In this document: positions 46,319 through 60,281 of the stretch, one piece after another
How the letters are laid out: every line of letters starts with the position of its first letter
How positions within the stretch are numbered: position 1 is the first letter of the stretch
Assembly: GCF_032854445.1 (NCBI RefSeq)
Contig: NC_088305.1
Location: 2,611,001-2,675,000, forward strand
Origin: Liolophura sinensis
Taxonomy: Eukaryota > Mollusca > Polyplacophora > Chitonida > Chitonidae
Direction of reading: 5' to 3'
Length of the DNA stretch: 64,000 bases
Notes under the pieces: generated by a model
The model's input: only the letters and a program-made list of their open reading frames with translations
Databases searched by the model: none
Told to the model about the DNA's origin: nothing
Program-made: the position numbers and the translations under genes

Positions 46319-47568
46319 GGTTGGGTAAAACAGACTGTACACAGTATGTAGAGGATCTGGGGTTACCAGCAAAGTGGAATACAAACATGATCGCGAAGCT
46401 ATATGTAAGAATCAAACTAATAACAAATACCAAAGCACATACTTGTACAGGTGTAGAGAAATCTTGGGAGTCAATGAATTTAAAAAAAATACAGTCAACT
46501 CAGAACGAACATTCATGTAGAACCCCCCCCCCCCACTGCTGCTATCATGCTTCAGGGTAGTTACATTTCAGTCCTGTGTATATATAACCAAAGGACTAAA
46601 ACAATAAATCTCATGGCACCCAAAATATTGCCAGTTAATGAAGTCATCAGCAATAAGGGTGGCTGTATCCTGCGGGCAAGACAAGGTGTATCGTGGTATG
46701 AAGCCCACACTGATGAGAGAAAGAAAATGCGAGACCTTACACTGAAGAATATAACACACAAAACCAGTGAAGGAACCACCACAATCTGCTGCCATGAATT
46801 GTCAAACAACAGCTATTTGTAAGGGTCTCATCAACATTGACTGGGTGGATGTAGGCAAATCCATGCTGTACTATGTGAATCTCTTCAATGATTTACCGCA
46901 TGTGTCATCTGGTGTCTTCAAGGCACCAGCTTTATTCTAAGATATCATATCTCTTAACATCAGTCTAGCAGAGTGGTGCTGTCTAATTTCTTAATACATG
47001 TATTAGAGAGCTTTAACACAACAAAAATGTGAACCCCTAGGCTACCCATGTCATTTTTGACTTTCATAACTTATTTGCTGTTCACGATCAGCATTGGGTT
47101 CTCTTTGCACTTCAATAAAAATATGCAGTTTTCCAGTTTAATATGCCCCAGTGCAATATTCAACCCTCAACCCTACTCCCATTCCACAATGGAATCCACA
47201 ATCATCAATTTAATTCTAATTCTGTTTAATTAGTTTTCTAAAAACCAAAATGTTAAAATGGGCAGATCTAGCCAACTCTTCCATAAAGCAACGACGTCAT
47301 GTCGCATAGGGACAGCACATCATATCTCAAAAGCTGCATACATGGACTTAACCATACAAAAAAAAATTCCCCAAAAATTTAAAGTATGAATTTGCGGCGT
47401 ATGCAAAAAAACAAAGAAAACAAAGCCAAAAAAAATGCGTAACAAAATACTAAAATGGGAGTTCAGAAATACATGTTTAAGTGTGGGTAGTAAAGGTATA
47501 ACGGGCACGACTGTTCCTTGCCAGCTAGGTAAGGTATGAAATATGATGATCCCGTGACCGTGGGCGTC
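46319..47568 (-). other. Probable 3' UTR and downstream flank of MYO1D
   Basis: Follows the myosin stop codon on the minus strand. It contains a candidate poly(A) signal (46931-46936), a C run (46526-46535) and no recognisable coding sequence. Confidence 0.4.
46931..46936 (-). terminator. Candidate poly(A) signal for MYO1D
   Basis: AATAAA on the minus strand, about 630 nt past the stop codon. No transcript evidence. Confidence 0.3.
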
Positions 47569-47728
47569 TCATGACGGCCATAACAGCTGGATGTCTGTCC
47601 CGTTCTTCCTGAACATCGCACCCCCGCCATTGGTTTGCGTGTTGCTGATGGAGATGATGCGCGACTTGCGTCCCAGCATGCACTGCATGTGTTTGGTGAC
47701 TTTCACGGTCAACTCTTTTCCTTGGTTC
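47569..47728 (-). CDS. MYO1D: MYO1D exon e14 (C-terminus, stop)
   Basis: 160 nt: first base completes Met, then [40 protein letters not shown] and DIQLLWPS before TGA at 47571-47569. Acceptor AAAATAG. Corresponds to the end of vertebrate MYO1D (VNVTNPVQC and NRSGFILSVPGN region). Confidence 0.9.
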
Positions 47729-50700
47729 CTATTTTGAAGGCAAAAATGAAGAAAGTAACTCAACTACACAAGAGACCAAAATTATGTTAGATATAACATT
47801 TTAAAACAAACCTTTGTATTTATGTGTGCTTGGGGTTTAACATTGTACTTAACAATTTTTCACTTAAATGACAACAAGGAGTCATTACGTGTGTGTATAT
47901 ACACTGTATCTTCTTGTGGCAAGGCAGGTCCATGCTGCCAAAGTGCTGCTGCCAGGGAAGTTTCATGCTGAAGACAACAGACGTGACACCTTAGTCAGTC
48001 AAATTATACTGACACCATGCCAACCAATCCTGTTTTCTTGCTCTAGCCTCTCAGTGGTGAGCGCCAAGCAAGGCAGCACCAAGTACCATTTCTGAAGTCT
48101 TTGGTATAAACTTGACCCGGGGTTTGATCCCGCGGTCTCCTGGCTTCTAGGTGGACGCTCTAACCATTAGGCCACCAAAGCAGTTCTTAACACTTTGTAG
48201 ATGAACCACAAATTTAACTTGGTTTTGATAACAAACAACCTTTTTTGTCTTTGCTCATAAATTTAAATAATGTTTACAAAGTACAATGTAACTTGTCACC
48301 ATTAAACATATCAGAAAGATTTTAAACACTGTTTACCAGGGCTACCTCAAAACTTATCCAAATGCAACGAAAGATACCGTTTTATTTTTTTTAGACAGGA
48401 CAAATGAATGATAATAGCTTAAGGTCACTTCAGCAATGGTTCTGTCATATTGTGGCTAGGATATGTTTAAAACAGTGGAGAATTTATTTTTTCAGCTGCA
48501 ATCACTGTTTTCCAGATGAAACTACTGTTTTTCACCTTCACAGTGCACTTTCATACGAATATGTTTAAACCAGAGAAGAATTTATTTTTTCAGCTAAAAC
48601 CACTGTTTTTCAGCTGGAACCACAGTTTTTCAAATGGACTGTTTTTCAGCATGAACCACAGTTTTTCCAGCTGGAGCCACTGTATTTTCACCTTCACAGC
48701 GCTCTTTCATATGTTAGTACTCACATTTTTGAAATCACCACTTGTAAGACATTTTACCCTTTGGTGTGACACATATACTGTAGTATTTCCCCCATATAAT
48801 CACCACTGTATTTATTTATTTGATTCGTGTTTTACCCCATGCTCAAGGGTATTTCACCGAGAGAATGGTGACTAGTATTATGGTGGGAGGAAAACCGGGG
48901 GCAGAGGCCGGGGGAAAACCTTCAACCATCTCTAGGTTGCTGACAGACCTTCCTACGCACTGATTGGAGAGGAAGTCTGCATAAGCTGGACTTGAACTCA
49001 CAACGATGGAATTTCCAAGTTAACACCTGTAAATGTTGCAAGCATAGTAGAAAGGGCTTACATTTGCCACCAGCGTATCAAGAGTCCGATGAGCTCACCG
49101 ATCCTGTCATCATGGTGAACTGTCTGCAGGCAGAGGACAAGGTCGTTCTCACGCTGAAGGTGGATGGCGATTAGCTGATCCTGGTCAGGTGACACACTGA
49201 TCCCTGTAACCTAACAAAATCAGAAAGGGGAGAGCACTGGTGAAATAGTGGTACTGTACATAAAATGATTGGCTGACTGATTGATTGATTGATTGACTGG
49301 GGTTAGACGCCCTGATCAAGAATTTATCACCTCTATGACAGGGGTCAAGAACAGAGTGTAATCCTCAAGGCACAGGACAACCCGCCCATTCATAGGGTAC
49401 ATGAAAAAGTACTATAACACGAAGAGCATAAGGAAAATAAACCAAGGTATGCCAAAACAATGAGTTACAGGAGGAAACAGCACCTGACAGAAACATATTT
49501 CACTCGAAAGCAGGATGCTCAAGCTTTTTAAAAAGTATCGTACGTTATTTTTTCCGATGTCATTTCACCGAAATAGAGGTAAAACAAAATGACAATAGTG
49601 ACATAATGGTCAGTGTGAATAGAGGCAGCCATCTTGGGAATTTTATCGATAAAAGCAACGTGTTGAAGTCCAGTCCCAAACGAGATTCATTAAGCTTTTA
49701 TTACATATTTAATGCTCGTTTAAGATACTTTGAATATTATTCTTTCATTGAAATCAGGCAATAATCAGGTGTTGTCTTACACTTTTTTTTTTTTAATATT
49801 TGAGGCATATTTTATATTTCTTAATAACCCCTCTATTTTACGTTAATGGTTGGAAACTAAAGTACATTTCTGATGAATATACTGGGAATGCCTGAACAAC
49901 TTAGTGCCCCTACATGTCAATCGGGCTCTCTCCCCAGCAGAGCAGCCTACTTAATTTTTGGACTGACCACTGGGGGCTTTAATAGGAAAACTGTAAACTG
50001 TTAAAAGCCGTTTTCATGCCCCAAGGAGGAAGCTGTGAAGCTTTTATGGCACTTTTATCTTAGGCCATATCATATGCATGTTCTGTGCATTAAATGATAC
50101 ATGAAAAGGAACTACAGAACAAAGATTATGTTTCTCTGCCAAATCAAGAAAAGTGTGCCCCGGAAGTTTTTTTGTTAAAAATAAATTTCATTTTGGGGGC
50201 ATTTTTATACCTGTTAATTACCTCTCTGTAATTATGTATATTTTCCATCAACGGCCGGAATTTTTTCAGAAACTACATCATCGTTGATCTTGTTTTGAAC
50301 TCTGGGAACATTCCCGAGGTGACCCGAGCCCAATGAACTGTGTCGCTACAGTGTGAGGAAGGTGATATGTGTACACATACTGCATGGTTTCTTTGGGCCA
50401 GCCTAGTGCCTCTTCTGCACCCCTACACCTGCCCCTACTCGGTCTGTTCCCCACATCCCCGCTCCCATACGACCAGACCTGTTCGGTATGTCCCCCATTC
50501 CCTCTGTCAGGGAACTGCTTTGACTTTGGCCAGTAGACTACACTCACCTCGGTCAGGAGAATGCTTTGACTTTGTCCTGCATGCTACTCACCTGTCAGGG
50601 GAATGGGGAATATGCAGTAGGCTTCACTCACCTCTGTCAGGGGAATGCTTTGACTTTGTCCAGCATGCTACTCACCTGTCAGGGGAATGGGGAATATGCA

Positions 50701-53700
50701 GTGGGCTTCACTCACCTCTGTCAGGGGACTGCTTTGACTTTGTCCAGCATGCTACTCACCTGTCAGGGGAATGGGGAATATGCAGTGGGCTTCACTCACC
50801 TCTGTCAGGGGAATGCTTTGACTTCGTCCAGCATGCTACTCACCTCTGTCAGGGGAATGCTTTGACTTTGTCCTGCAGGCTACTAACTTGTCAGGGGAAT
50901 GCTTTGACTTTGTCCTGCAGGCTACTCACCTGTCAGGGGAATGGGGAATACACAGTAGGCTTCACTCACCTCTGTCAGGGGAATGCTTTGACTTTGTCCT
51001 GCAGGCTACTCACCTGTCAGGGGAACGGGGAATATGCAGTGGGCTTCACTCACCTCTGTCAGGGGAATGCCTGGTTGCATAGACTTGAATCTTTTCTTGG
51101 GGTCCAGTTTGTAGATGAACTTGTCTGTGACCACAATGGCCCTCTCAGCATTCTGGCTGTGTTTGTTGGTCTGCCAAAGGAATTACACATGACCAATAAA
51201 GAGGCTTTCAACGCAAGTCTACACAAGAAACAAATCCAAAGAAACCACAAGAAAGGTCAAGTTCCCCGCTTACATATTTTCATGATATTCCCGAGTTTAC
51301 CGATACCCAATATATAGGCCTAAATATGTGTTCGGACATATACGCCAGAACCTCAAATAGGCTTTGACTACACGGTACAAGTACACATGCGCCGAGTCAT
51401 ACCAGGCCCTGCAGGTTTCATACCAGCCAATGTCGAATGCTGACAACTATATTGTGCGAGGGTGTTTGTCCAAATCTGTGCTTGAGATCTTAGAAAAAAT
51501 ATTTAAATCATTTAATGTGAACTGTACGTTATATCCATCCTTGACACTCGGGGTGTGACCGAGGCCGTCATGCAGGTGTTGAGGATTGATGCTGCACCCC
51601 CTTCTGCTCTTTCCAATAATCCGCTTCAAGGAAAAAACAAGAACAAGCCTGACACCCATTGTTTGAGTGTTCGTGTGTTTCATTGGTTTTAATCTGACCC
51701 GAAGCAAACCATTTGTGCGGATGGTCCCTAAACGGCCAGACAATCTGTAGCAACGCATTTGCCAACTATGGTATGAATCAACTTTTATATGAATCAACTT
51801 TTATATGAATCAACTTTTATATGAATCAACTTTTAATCTGGAATTTTTTATACTGAGCCATGGGATATGTCATGTTAGAAAAACCCAAAACGACAACATC
51901 ATGTCTATGCAACATCACAAAAAAATTACACTTTTTCAACTTTACCTGGGACTTGTTATCCATGCATGTCTTCCATTTGGTCTAGTGGTATTTTCTTGAA
52001 ACAATACCTGCTGGTAGGGAATTAAAATCTTGAACTTACCTTTTTCACCAGTGAAGAGAACAGAACGCGGTTGAAGTTGTCCTTAGCTTTGAGAGTATTC
52101 ATGGACTGGACAAAATCACTTGTGTTGCTGTTTTCTTGCACCTGTGAAAAGTTTAAAAGAATATATATGTATGCTTGGGGTTTGAAGTCGTATAGCACTT
52201 TACAATTGTTCAGTCATATGACGACCAGGAATCATTAGGTGTGTGTACATATATTGTGCCTCCTTGTGGCAAGGCCAGTTCATGTCACTGAGGTGAGGGT
52301 GGTTAATTGGTTAAATTCACCATTGATCAAAAACACGCATAAAATGGAGGGGTAAATTTGAGACATTAAATATGCCACCAAAAATTAAAATTCTTCCAAA
52401 ACTTTTTGAGAATAAATTTATACTTAACCAAAATCTTCATTTCAGAATTATTCTCATACAAACTTTAAGCACTGTTCTCCTCCGATCCATGATGTTGCCG
52501 GCTTGAACATGGTTCTCGCCATTTCAACAGGAGATTTATGAAGAACTTGCTATGGTTTCCCACAGCAGCCAATGCCCCACACTTACATTGGCCAGGTAGT
52601 TGCCTTCCCACTTGCGGCTGTAGCCCCACAGGGGGCGCTTGCCCTTGAGGGCGTCAGCTGTTAGCACCTTCAGCCTCATCTGTGGCCACTCAGATTTAGG
52701 GATGCTCTTGAGAATCATACTGGCACGCCACCTGATGGTCAGGAAGAGCAGAATTAAGCACAACTACTGTTACATACTGTAAATCTCATCATCTGCATAC
52801 TGCTAATCTGTTAATCCCTGTTCAGACAATGCGATTTCTTACATCAATTCATTACACTGTGGATTTACAATCTGGGAATCAAAGAAATGGGGCTTTTAAT
52901 CTTTTCAGTTAGGTCGAACTACTTGAACTCTGTTGTCAACTGATAGTCCATTTATAATTATATCATAAAGACAACAGGATTTTTATGAGCAAAACGTAGC
53001 TGGCGTACCTCTTGAAGAACTTCCGCAGCTCAACGACACAGCCCTCAAGGATCATCGGTGGTGGAGGCCATTGTAGAGACTTCCCATAATCCTTCATGTG
53101 CTTTGCATTCCTAACAACAAAAGCCGTGGCGTTACATATCAAAGGGTTATATTACAAAGCCAAATTACAGTTAACTGGCATGGATGAGCATATACAATGT
53201 CATCTACCACGGCTATGTCACATGTCACACTCCATGGTTAAGTATGGTCTGATATCTATTTGTTTTATTTACTTGATTACTGTTTCAGGCCGCACTCAAG
53301 ACAATTTCTCTTATACGACGGCTGCCAGTGTTATGGTGGGAGGAAGCCGGGCAGAGCCAGGGGGAAACCGACCACCATCCGCAGACCTTCCCATGTACGG
53401 CCGGAGACGAAACCAGCCTGAGCTGGACCTGGTATGGTCTGATATATAGAGGATATTGCACAGTGAAGGTTGAATACCATAAATACTTTTGGAGTGATAG
53501 GTGAAAATGATAACTCACAAGATGCTCAGATAATATTCCACATTCTGACAATATCATGATTTTGTGTATTTGCCTGCTGAGGCTTAGCCTAACCACTGAT
53601 GTCCTCTGGCAGAACTATTTAGTCAGCATTCAGCAATTAAATTCATTCATGTTTGGTTAGAATGATGTTGTGTATACTTTACATGAAGACAATGGGCCTG

Positions 53701-56700
53701 TATAAACACCCCCATATTATTAGAAAGGTTGAGAGTTTTTCTGTTTAATGATATCACCTCCTGTCTGATCATTGTGACCCCAGTGACCTTGGCATTGTGT
53801 AAGATTTCTACACAAAATTTCTGGCTAGACGTCACAGTGATTTAAAGTGAAAGTGAAAGTAAGCCCTATCTCCACTGTCAGCCAATCAGCGTCCATTCTG
53901 TGTCTGCTTAACAAGGTGTTTCTGAAGTCCAACAATGCAAACTTCAGTTTCTAAATATTGTGGTGCTAAAAACTGTCACCATTACATACAGAAGTTTCAC
54001 AGCAATTTGAGACAGTGTACATCGGAGCACTTCACCCGTATGAGACACAACAAGGAAGCAGACAACAAGCTCAAAGATGACATAGGGTGGTAGACTTAGG
54101 AGAATGACCAACACAAGTTGATATTCTGACAGCTATGGCTGATAATAACTGGAAATTATAGCATGTTAGAAAACAGAACAATCTGCAACACTGACAAATT
54201 GAGAACGTCTGCTAGGCATAGTTTTGAGTTTAGGTCACAGTGAAGTTTTTGTATTTACTCCCTTGTTATTTGGACAATATTTTCACCTCTGTGTCTACCT
54301 GAGTAAAGTGTACAGTCACAAAGCAGCATGGCAAATGCCCAGATGTCTGCAGTCTCAAATAGGGGCTCTAACAAGGGAGGTAAGAGAAGGGACTTACTTG
54401 AAGAGCTGAGCCAGTTTGCTGATGTAAGACCGGAGCTTGTATCTGCGGAATTGCTCCATGATTTTGTAAATGGCTCGCATCCTCTTTGCTGTCTTCTGGC
54501 CAAACCACCGCGCCAGTTCTGAAAGAAATGCGGGGGAAAATAAAAAAATTGACGTGGAGAGATTACACCTGCTGACAACAGTACACTGTTACTGTCGGAG
54601 TTTAATAGAATCAGCTTTCCCCCTGGTTACATGAAGCACCTGCTGGTTACATGAAGCACCCCCCTGTTTACATGAAGCACCCGCTGGTTACATGAAGCAC
54701 CCCCTGGTTACATGAAGCACCCGCTGGTTACATGAAGCACCCGCTGGTTACATGAAGCACCCGCTGGTTACATGAAGCACCTGCTGGTTACATGAAGCAC
54801 CCCCTGGTTACATGAAGCACCCCCTGGTTACATGAAGCACCCGCCGGTTACATGAAGCACCTGCTGGTTACATGAAGCACCCGCTGGTTACATGAAGCAC
54901 CCGCTGGTTACACGAAGCACCCCCTGGTTACATGAAGCACCTGCTGGTTACATGAAGCACCCGCTGGTTACATGAAGCACCCCCTGGTTACATGAAGCAC
55001 CTGCCGGTTACATTAAGCACCCCCTGGTTACATGAAGCACCCGCTGGTTACATGAAGCACCTGCTGGTTACATGAAGCACCCCCTGGTTACATGAAGCAC
55101 CCGCTGGTTACATGAAGCACCCCCTGGTTACATGAAGCACCTGCCGGTTACATTAAGCACCCGCTGGTTACATGAAGCACTACTGTATTTTACCTTAAAG
55201 GAGAGGAAAACTTAAAACAATGACACTATAGGCTGAAAACAGCACGTTTTTTCCTATCTGGCGGTGCCTGCTGCATAATTTTGTGCTTTTTCTTCGCCAT
55301 ACACGTAAAGCCTGAAAACGGCAAAGCTGGCATAAATCCCTGAGTCCATCACATCCTCCATCTTTAACACTCTGTAATTTATACTGGGTGTGTTGCCTCT
55401 CAGCCAATGAGAGTCCTTAAAACTGCCGGCTTGTTTGTGTAAACTCAGAACCTACGTCCAACATTCCGGTTTCCCCATCGTCAAGCAGTAAACTAACTGT
55501 ATCTTCTGGGAAGAAGAGTTCTACCGGAAATGTACGAACAGCACTTCGGCGGTTTTCGACGGCAATTCTCCTCCTAACACAGAAGACTTCAGGACTGGTT
55601 CTTAGGCAAAGTGGCGTCGCCCACAGCGGATTTTGGTGCTGACTTTATTTATAATTTATCAACTTGAGGTATATATTAGAATTTTTTTAAGGCATGTACC
55701 TGCGAGGAAATGCATACTCCTTTCAAGGGGTATTTGTTTGATATTTAATATTTAAATTTTCCTCTCCTTTAAATCTGCTCATAAAAATGGACATTCAGAA
55801 GCACATTAGGGTTGTAAAATGATACTTTTGATGCCAATGCTTTAGTCTTTCTGATAAGAAATTAGTCAAACTTTCCACAAAAAAACAACAACAACAAAAA
55901 AAAAACAAACAAAACACTTGTACATGGCCCTCTAAGGTGAATGAATCCATCAGAATCAAGAAAAATGTGTCACCTGAAAACTGCTAAACTTCAGATGACT
56001 GCAGTATTTACTTTCCTACTGATCTTACCTTTAAAGTGTATATCTTCTCCAGTTGATCTTTGCATCACTTTCTTTCCTACTGACATTTGGCAGCACTGTT
56101 TTCCCTGTCTACCCATTAATATCTACCCATCTATCATTACTATTCTTTCCTTCAACTATATCAGCATTGTTATTTCCTCCCCTACTCTTCTCAGCAGTGT
56201 TTCCTCCCTACTCATCTCAGCACTGTTTCCTTGCCTACCCATCCCAGCACTGTTTCCTCCCCTAACCATATTAGCACTGTTCCACCCCCCTCCCCCCCAT
56301 CTCAGCACTGTTTCCCTCCTACCCATCTCAGCACTGTTTCCTCCCCTATCCATATTAGCACTGTATCCCCCCCCCCCCCATCTCAGCACTGTTCCCCCAC
56401 TATCCATAGCGGCACTGTTTCCTTGCCTACCTTCTGCAGGAAGATGACAATTCCTGGAATCATCTTGTCCCTCGCTTCCTCCAGAGCAAAGATGGTCTGC
56501 GGAGTGCGGATGAAGATCTTGGACTTGCCATACTTGACATCATTAGTGAAGCCCTGCTCCTGAATCAGGTACTCAACTCCTTGCATGTCTGTTCCACGGA
56601 AGTGTGGCCACGTGGTCTTAGAGATACACTTGTACCTGCAGGCAGACAATACTTATTTGGTTAGTGTTTTATGCTGCACTCAAAAATAATTCACTTATAC

Positions 56701-59700
56701 GACAGCGGCCAGCATTAGGGTGGAAGGCAACTGAACAGAGCCCAGAGAAAACCCATGACCATTTGCAGGTTGCTGACATACAATCCCACATATGGCCAGA
56801 GAGGAAGCAAGCATGAGCTTGGCTTGAACTCACAGCGACTGCATAGGTGAGAGTCTCCTGGTCATTAGCTGACATGCTAACCACCTCAGCCCCCAGGTCT
56901 GTGGTACAGTATGGTGGTTTTATATAGCATGGATATCCAGTATCTTCTTGGAATGTACACATACAAATTATATTCATGTCGAATAAACAGTAATTTGACT
57001 CGTGTGGGAACATGTAAGAGTCACAGAATTTTGCAAGGAGGGTAACAGATTGCAAGACCTCCTGCTTTGTGCCTACAATGTACCCAATCACTTTAAAATG
57101 CCTTGACTGGTTAGAGTCAAAATAAGTAATAACTGAATAAAGCACAACTTTTTGTGAATGTCAATCCTCTGTTAAGCTCTATGCGATGTATCTTCAGAAG
57201 TTATACAGCTACAAAATCAACACATTTTCAAAATTTTGGAGAAAGTCCTCCAGACCACGTTTGAAAACATGCTTAATTAACATCTCAGTTTTGCCTATTT
57301 TAACACAATGAGATATACATTCTCTGAATTACTATAAATTTTCAACCTTTTCAACCACTACAGAATCTATTTATGTATACAATTATTATGAAAATGATGC
57401 TAAAATGACTTGATTGTATCATTAAAGATGTAAGCTTCATAAAACTATGCAAATTACTTCTCTACACCCCATCACTCTATCAAAATGTTTCAAAACATTG
57501 GTGGCAGAGGCGCTTGAAAAGGTTGAAGAATTAGGGAAGCTTGCTGCACTAAATAACTTGTAAGTTTGTTCATGAGTTTTTAGCTCACTTCACCTGATTT
57601 TGAGGCTTCTATTCATCTCAGAAATACGCCCCAAGGTTTAATTGAAAGGTAACAAGATATTCTACTGGCAAAATACAGGACTACAGCACCAAAAGTGATA
57701 TTTTGTGAAATTTGCCTCCAAAAATTGAACTGTCTAGGGCTAGATTTTAGCTCATGTACAGCTTTTTTATTTGAATCCAAAAATTTAGTTCATATTTCTT
57801 AACTTCCATTCAATAATGGTTCCAAACAGTTTCTGATTTAAATAGTTATGCTTTCTTATTTGAGTCAAAAACATGGGAGAGCTATCTAGTGTCAGAAGTA
57901 GTACCCACCTCTGAAGGAACCTGGGGTAGGCCATCCTGTAGGCAAAGCCTGCCCTTCTCACCCGAACATTCTCCAGAAGGCCCAGGTACAACACCTGGTG
58001 TTGAACTCTCTGCTCATCGAATGCCACAGGTGATTTCAGCTCATTGGGCTTGATGCAACGCACATAAAATGGCTCCTGTGCACAAAAAAAAAAATAGGTA
58101 AATAAATAAAGTGGATGACTTAGCCATAGAGTGAATGAAACTCCAAAAGTAGTGCAGGTAATGAACTATAAAAGCGAATTTATTTATTTATTTATTTATT
58201 TGATTGGTGTTTTACGCTGTGCTAAGAATGAATTGGAGTGGGATCTGGCACAAATATTTCACATAGATGATATTTGGGGTAATTTGTTCAGCCCCCTTCT
58301 TTCCCCCCACCTTTGAGGCCAGCTTTTCCACCAAAGCGATGATAGAATTCTTGAAGTTTGTTCCGGCTGTTGCTGGTCTTTTAGTCACCTGATGAACAGA
58401 CAGAGTTTCAGATAAAAATAAGAACAGTGTGCTTCAAACGTTCTTACATTTTACACCAACTTTGTCAACTTTGTCAACAACAAGCTAAAACAAATCTGCA
58501 TATGCTCCATTAATCAAAATTAAGAGTTTAAAGATTTTGAATGTATTTAATCCTATTTAAGACAGTTTTGAAGAATAAGTGAATTACAGTATTTATATAC
58601 CGGCTTTCAGAGATATGCATGGTGATCTCTGTTAAAACCCCCATAAAATTCTATCAATTCCCAGACTCTTCCCGACTAAATGAGAGATGTACAGCTAAAT
58701 GTCATTTCTACTTAATGATCTCCACAATTATGTCAAACAATATCAAAATTATGGTTGAGTTTTTGGTTCCGGCCTTCATTGCTTCCAAGTAACTAAATGC
58801 ATGTATACGTTCACCGGACACAGGTTCATAATACTGTTCCTTATTTATATAAAAATGCACCAACAATCGAAAAAGCAACACAACATAATCTTATTAAAAT
58901 TTATGTACAGTTATGTATTTAGGATATTTAGATAAAGTGATTAAGAAGGGACCACCTCCAATCCAAAAGAGGTAGCTTGAGAGGACTCCAACCTAGAATT
59001 TGTTTTTGTTTTTTTTTAAACATCAGCATGGAAGCATTTTTATTTCTGTTTTTCAGTCGAAAGGGAAGAAAGTTACTTAGACCACAACCCACAGTGACTG
59101 TCTCCAGAGTTTGCTCAGAGAGTTACCTCCCCTGATCCCTACTTCTCCTCACCTCTGTGACGTGCTGTTTTCCTTCGGGCCACATTGCCTTGATCAGATC
59201 GTTTTTACTGAGTGGAAAGAAATGAGAGAACTCAGTGTACTGTGTATCGGTCTCTGCAAATCACCCTAGTAATAGCAGGCTTAATCTGAGGTTCAAACAC
59301 TACCATCTCTCATAAATACTTCAATAACATCAAAGAACTGAACTTTCTCTAAAGCTTGTTATATCAGCCATGAGAACAGATGGCCAGGAAAAAAGTCTGA
59401 AAATTCTAAAGAAAGTCAGAAAATACCTCGCTTTATCTCCAAATTACATTAGCAATCACCTGTTCCGACAAAATCAGCTGCTTTTGTTTTTTTTTTTAAA
59501 TTTTAAACAAACAGGTCTGAAAGCAGGCAATTGGAGGCCTGTCATATTCAATTTCTAAATAAAAAACAAACAAACGAAACTCTTATTTTCATTTCATGCT
59601 GTTTTCTAGATTGGTTTACACATATGATGAAGGTAAGACTTTGTGTGAAGGACACAGAGAAAATCCGGAGGCAACTGCTTACTCTCCTCTGATACAGAAA

Positions 59701-60250
59701 ACGACATAAAATTTCGCCCTTGAGTAAGTCTGCTTGATTCACGAAGTTCTACTGATATCAGACAGGTGTTGTGAAGTATTTTGTTTGGAAACTAGGATGA
59801 TGTTCTAATGGAAAATGTAAATCTCTACAAATACTCTTTTTGGGGCCATAATGTTTGGTCAATTACATTACCTGACAAAAACTCTAATCTACAGCCCAAG
59901 AAGATCTAGACTTGTTACATCATACTCTGAGGGCATTTATTCTATGTAGAGAAATAATATTATGCTAGTTGTTAAGCTCCGGAATTGGTGAATTTAACCA
60001 AGGTAGTTTTGTCTCCAAAACCAAATTAACAACATGCATAAATTGCACTGAAAGGTTGTGGAATTCGGATTAATATACCGTACCTGTTGAAGAGAAGGCG
60101 TTTGAAGTCCTGGAAGAGTAAGTCTTTGTTCTTATCCAGGAAGCCGACGACGCTGTAGGACACATCTCCTGCGTAATGCTTGATGCGGAAATGTTGGGTG
60201 TGTTCCAACGACTTGTCCTTGGGGTTCAGCTGTCAAGACAATACACTGAC

Positions 60251-60281
<31 letters not shown>

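Noticed and set aside
49062-49100. Earlier donor ATCG/GTGAGC in exon e13
   Set aside because: A good donor by sequence, but it gives phase 1, which puts exon e14 out of frame; the AT/GTAAGC donor gives the required phase 2.
50340-51317. 325-codon + strand ORF
   Set aside because: Runs antisense across myosin exon e12 and the splice-site minisatellite; repeat-driven.
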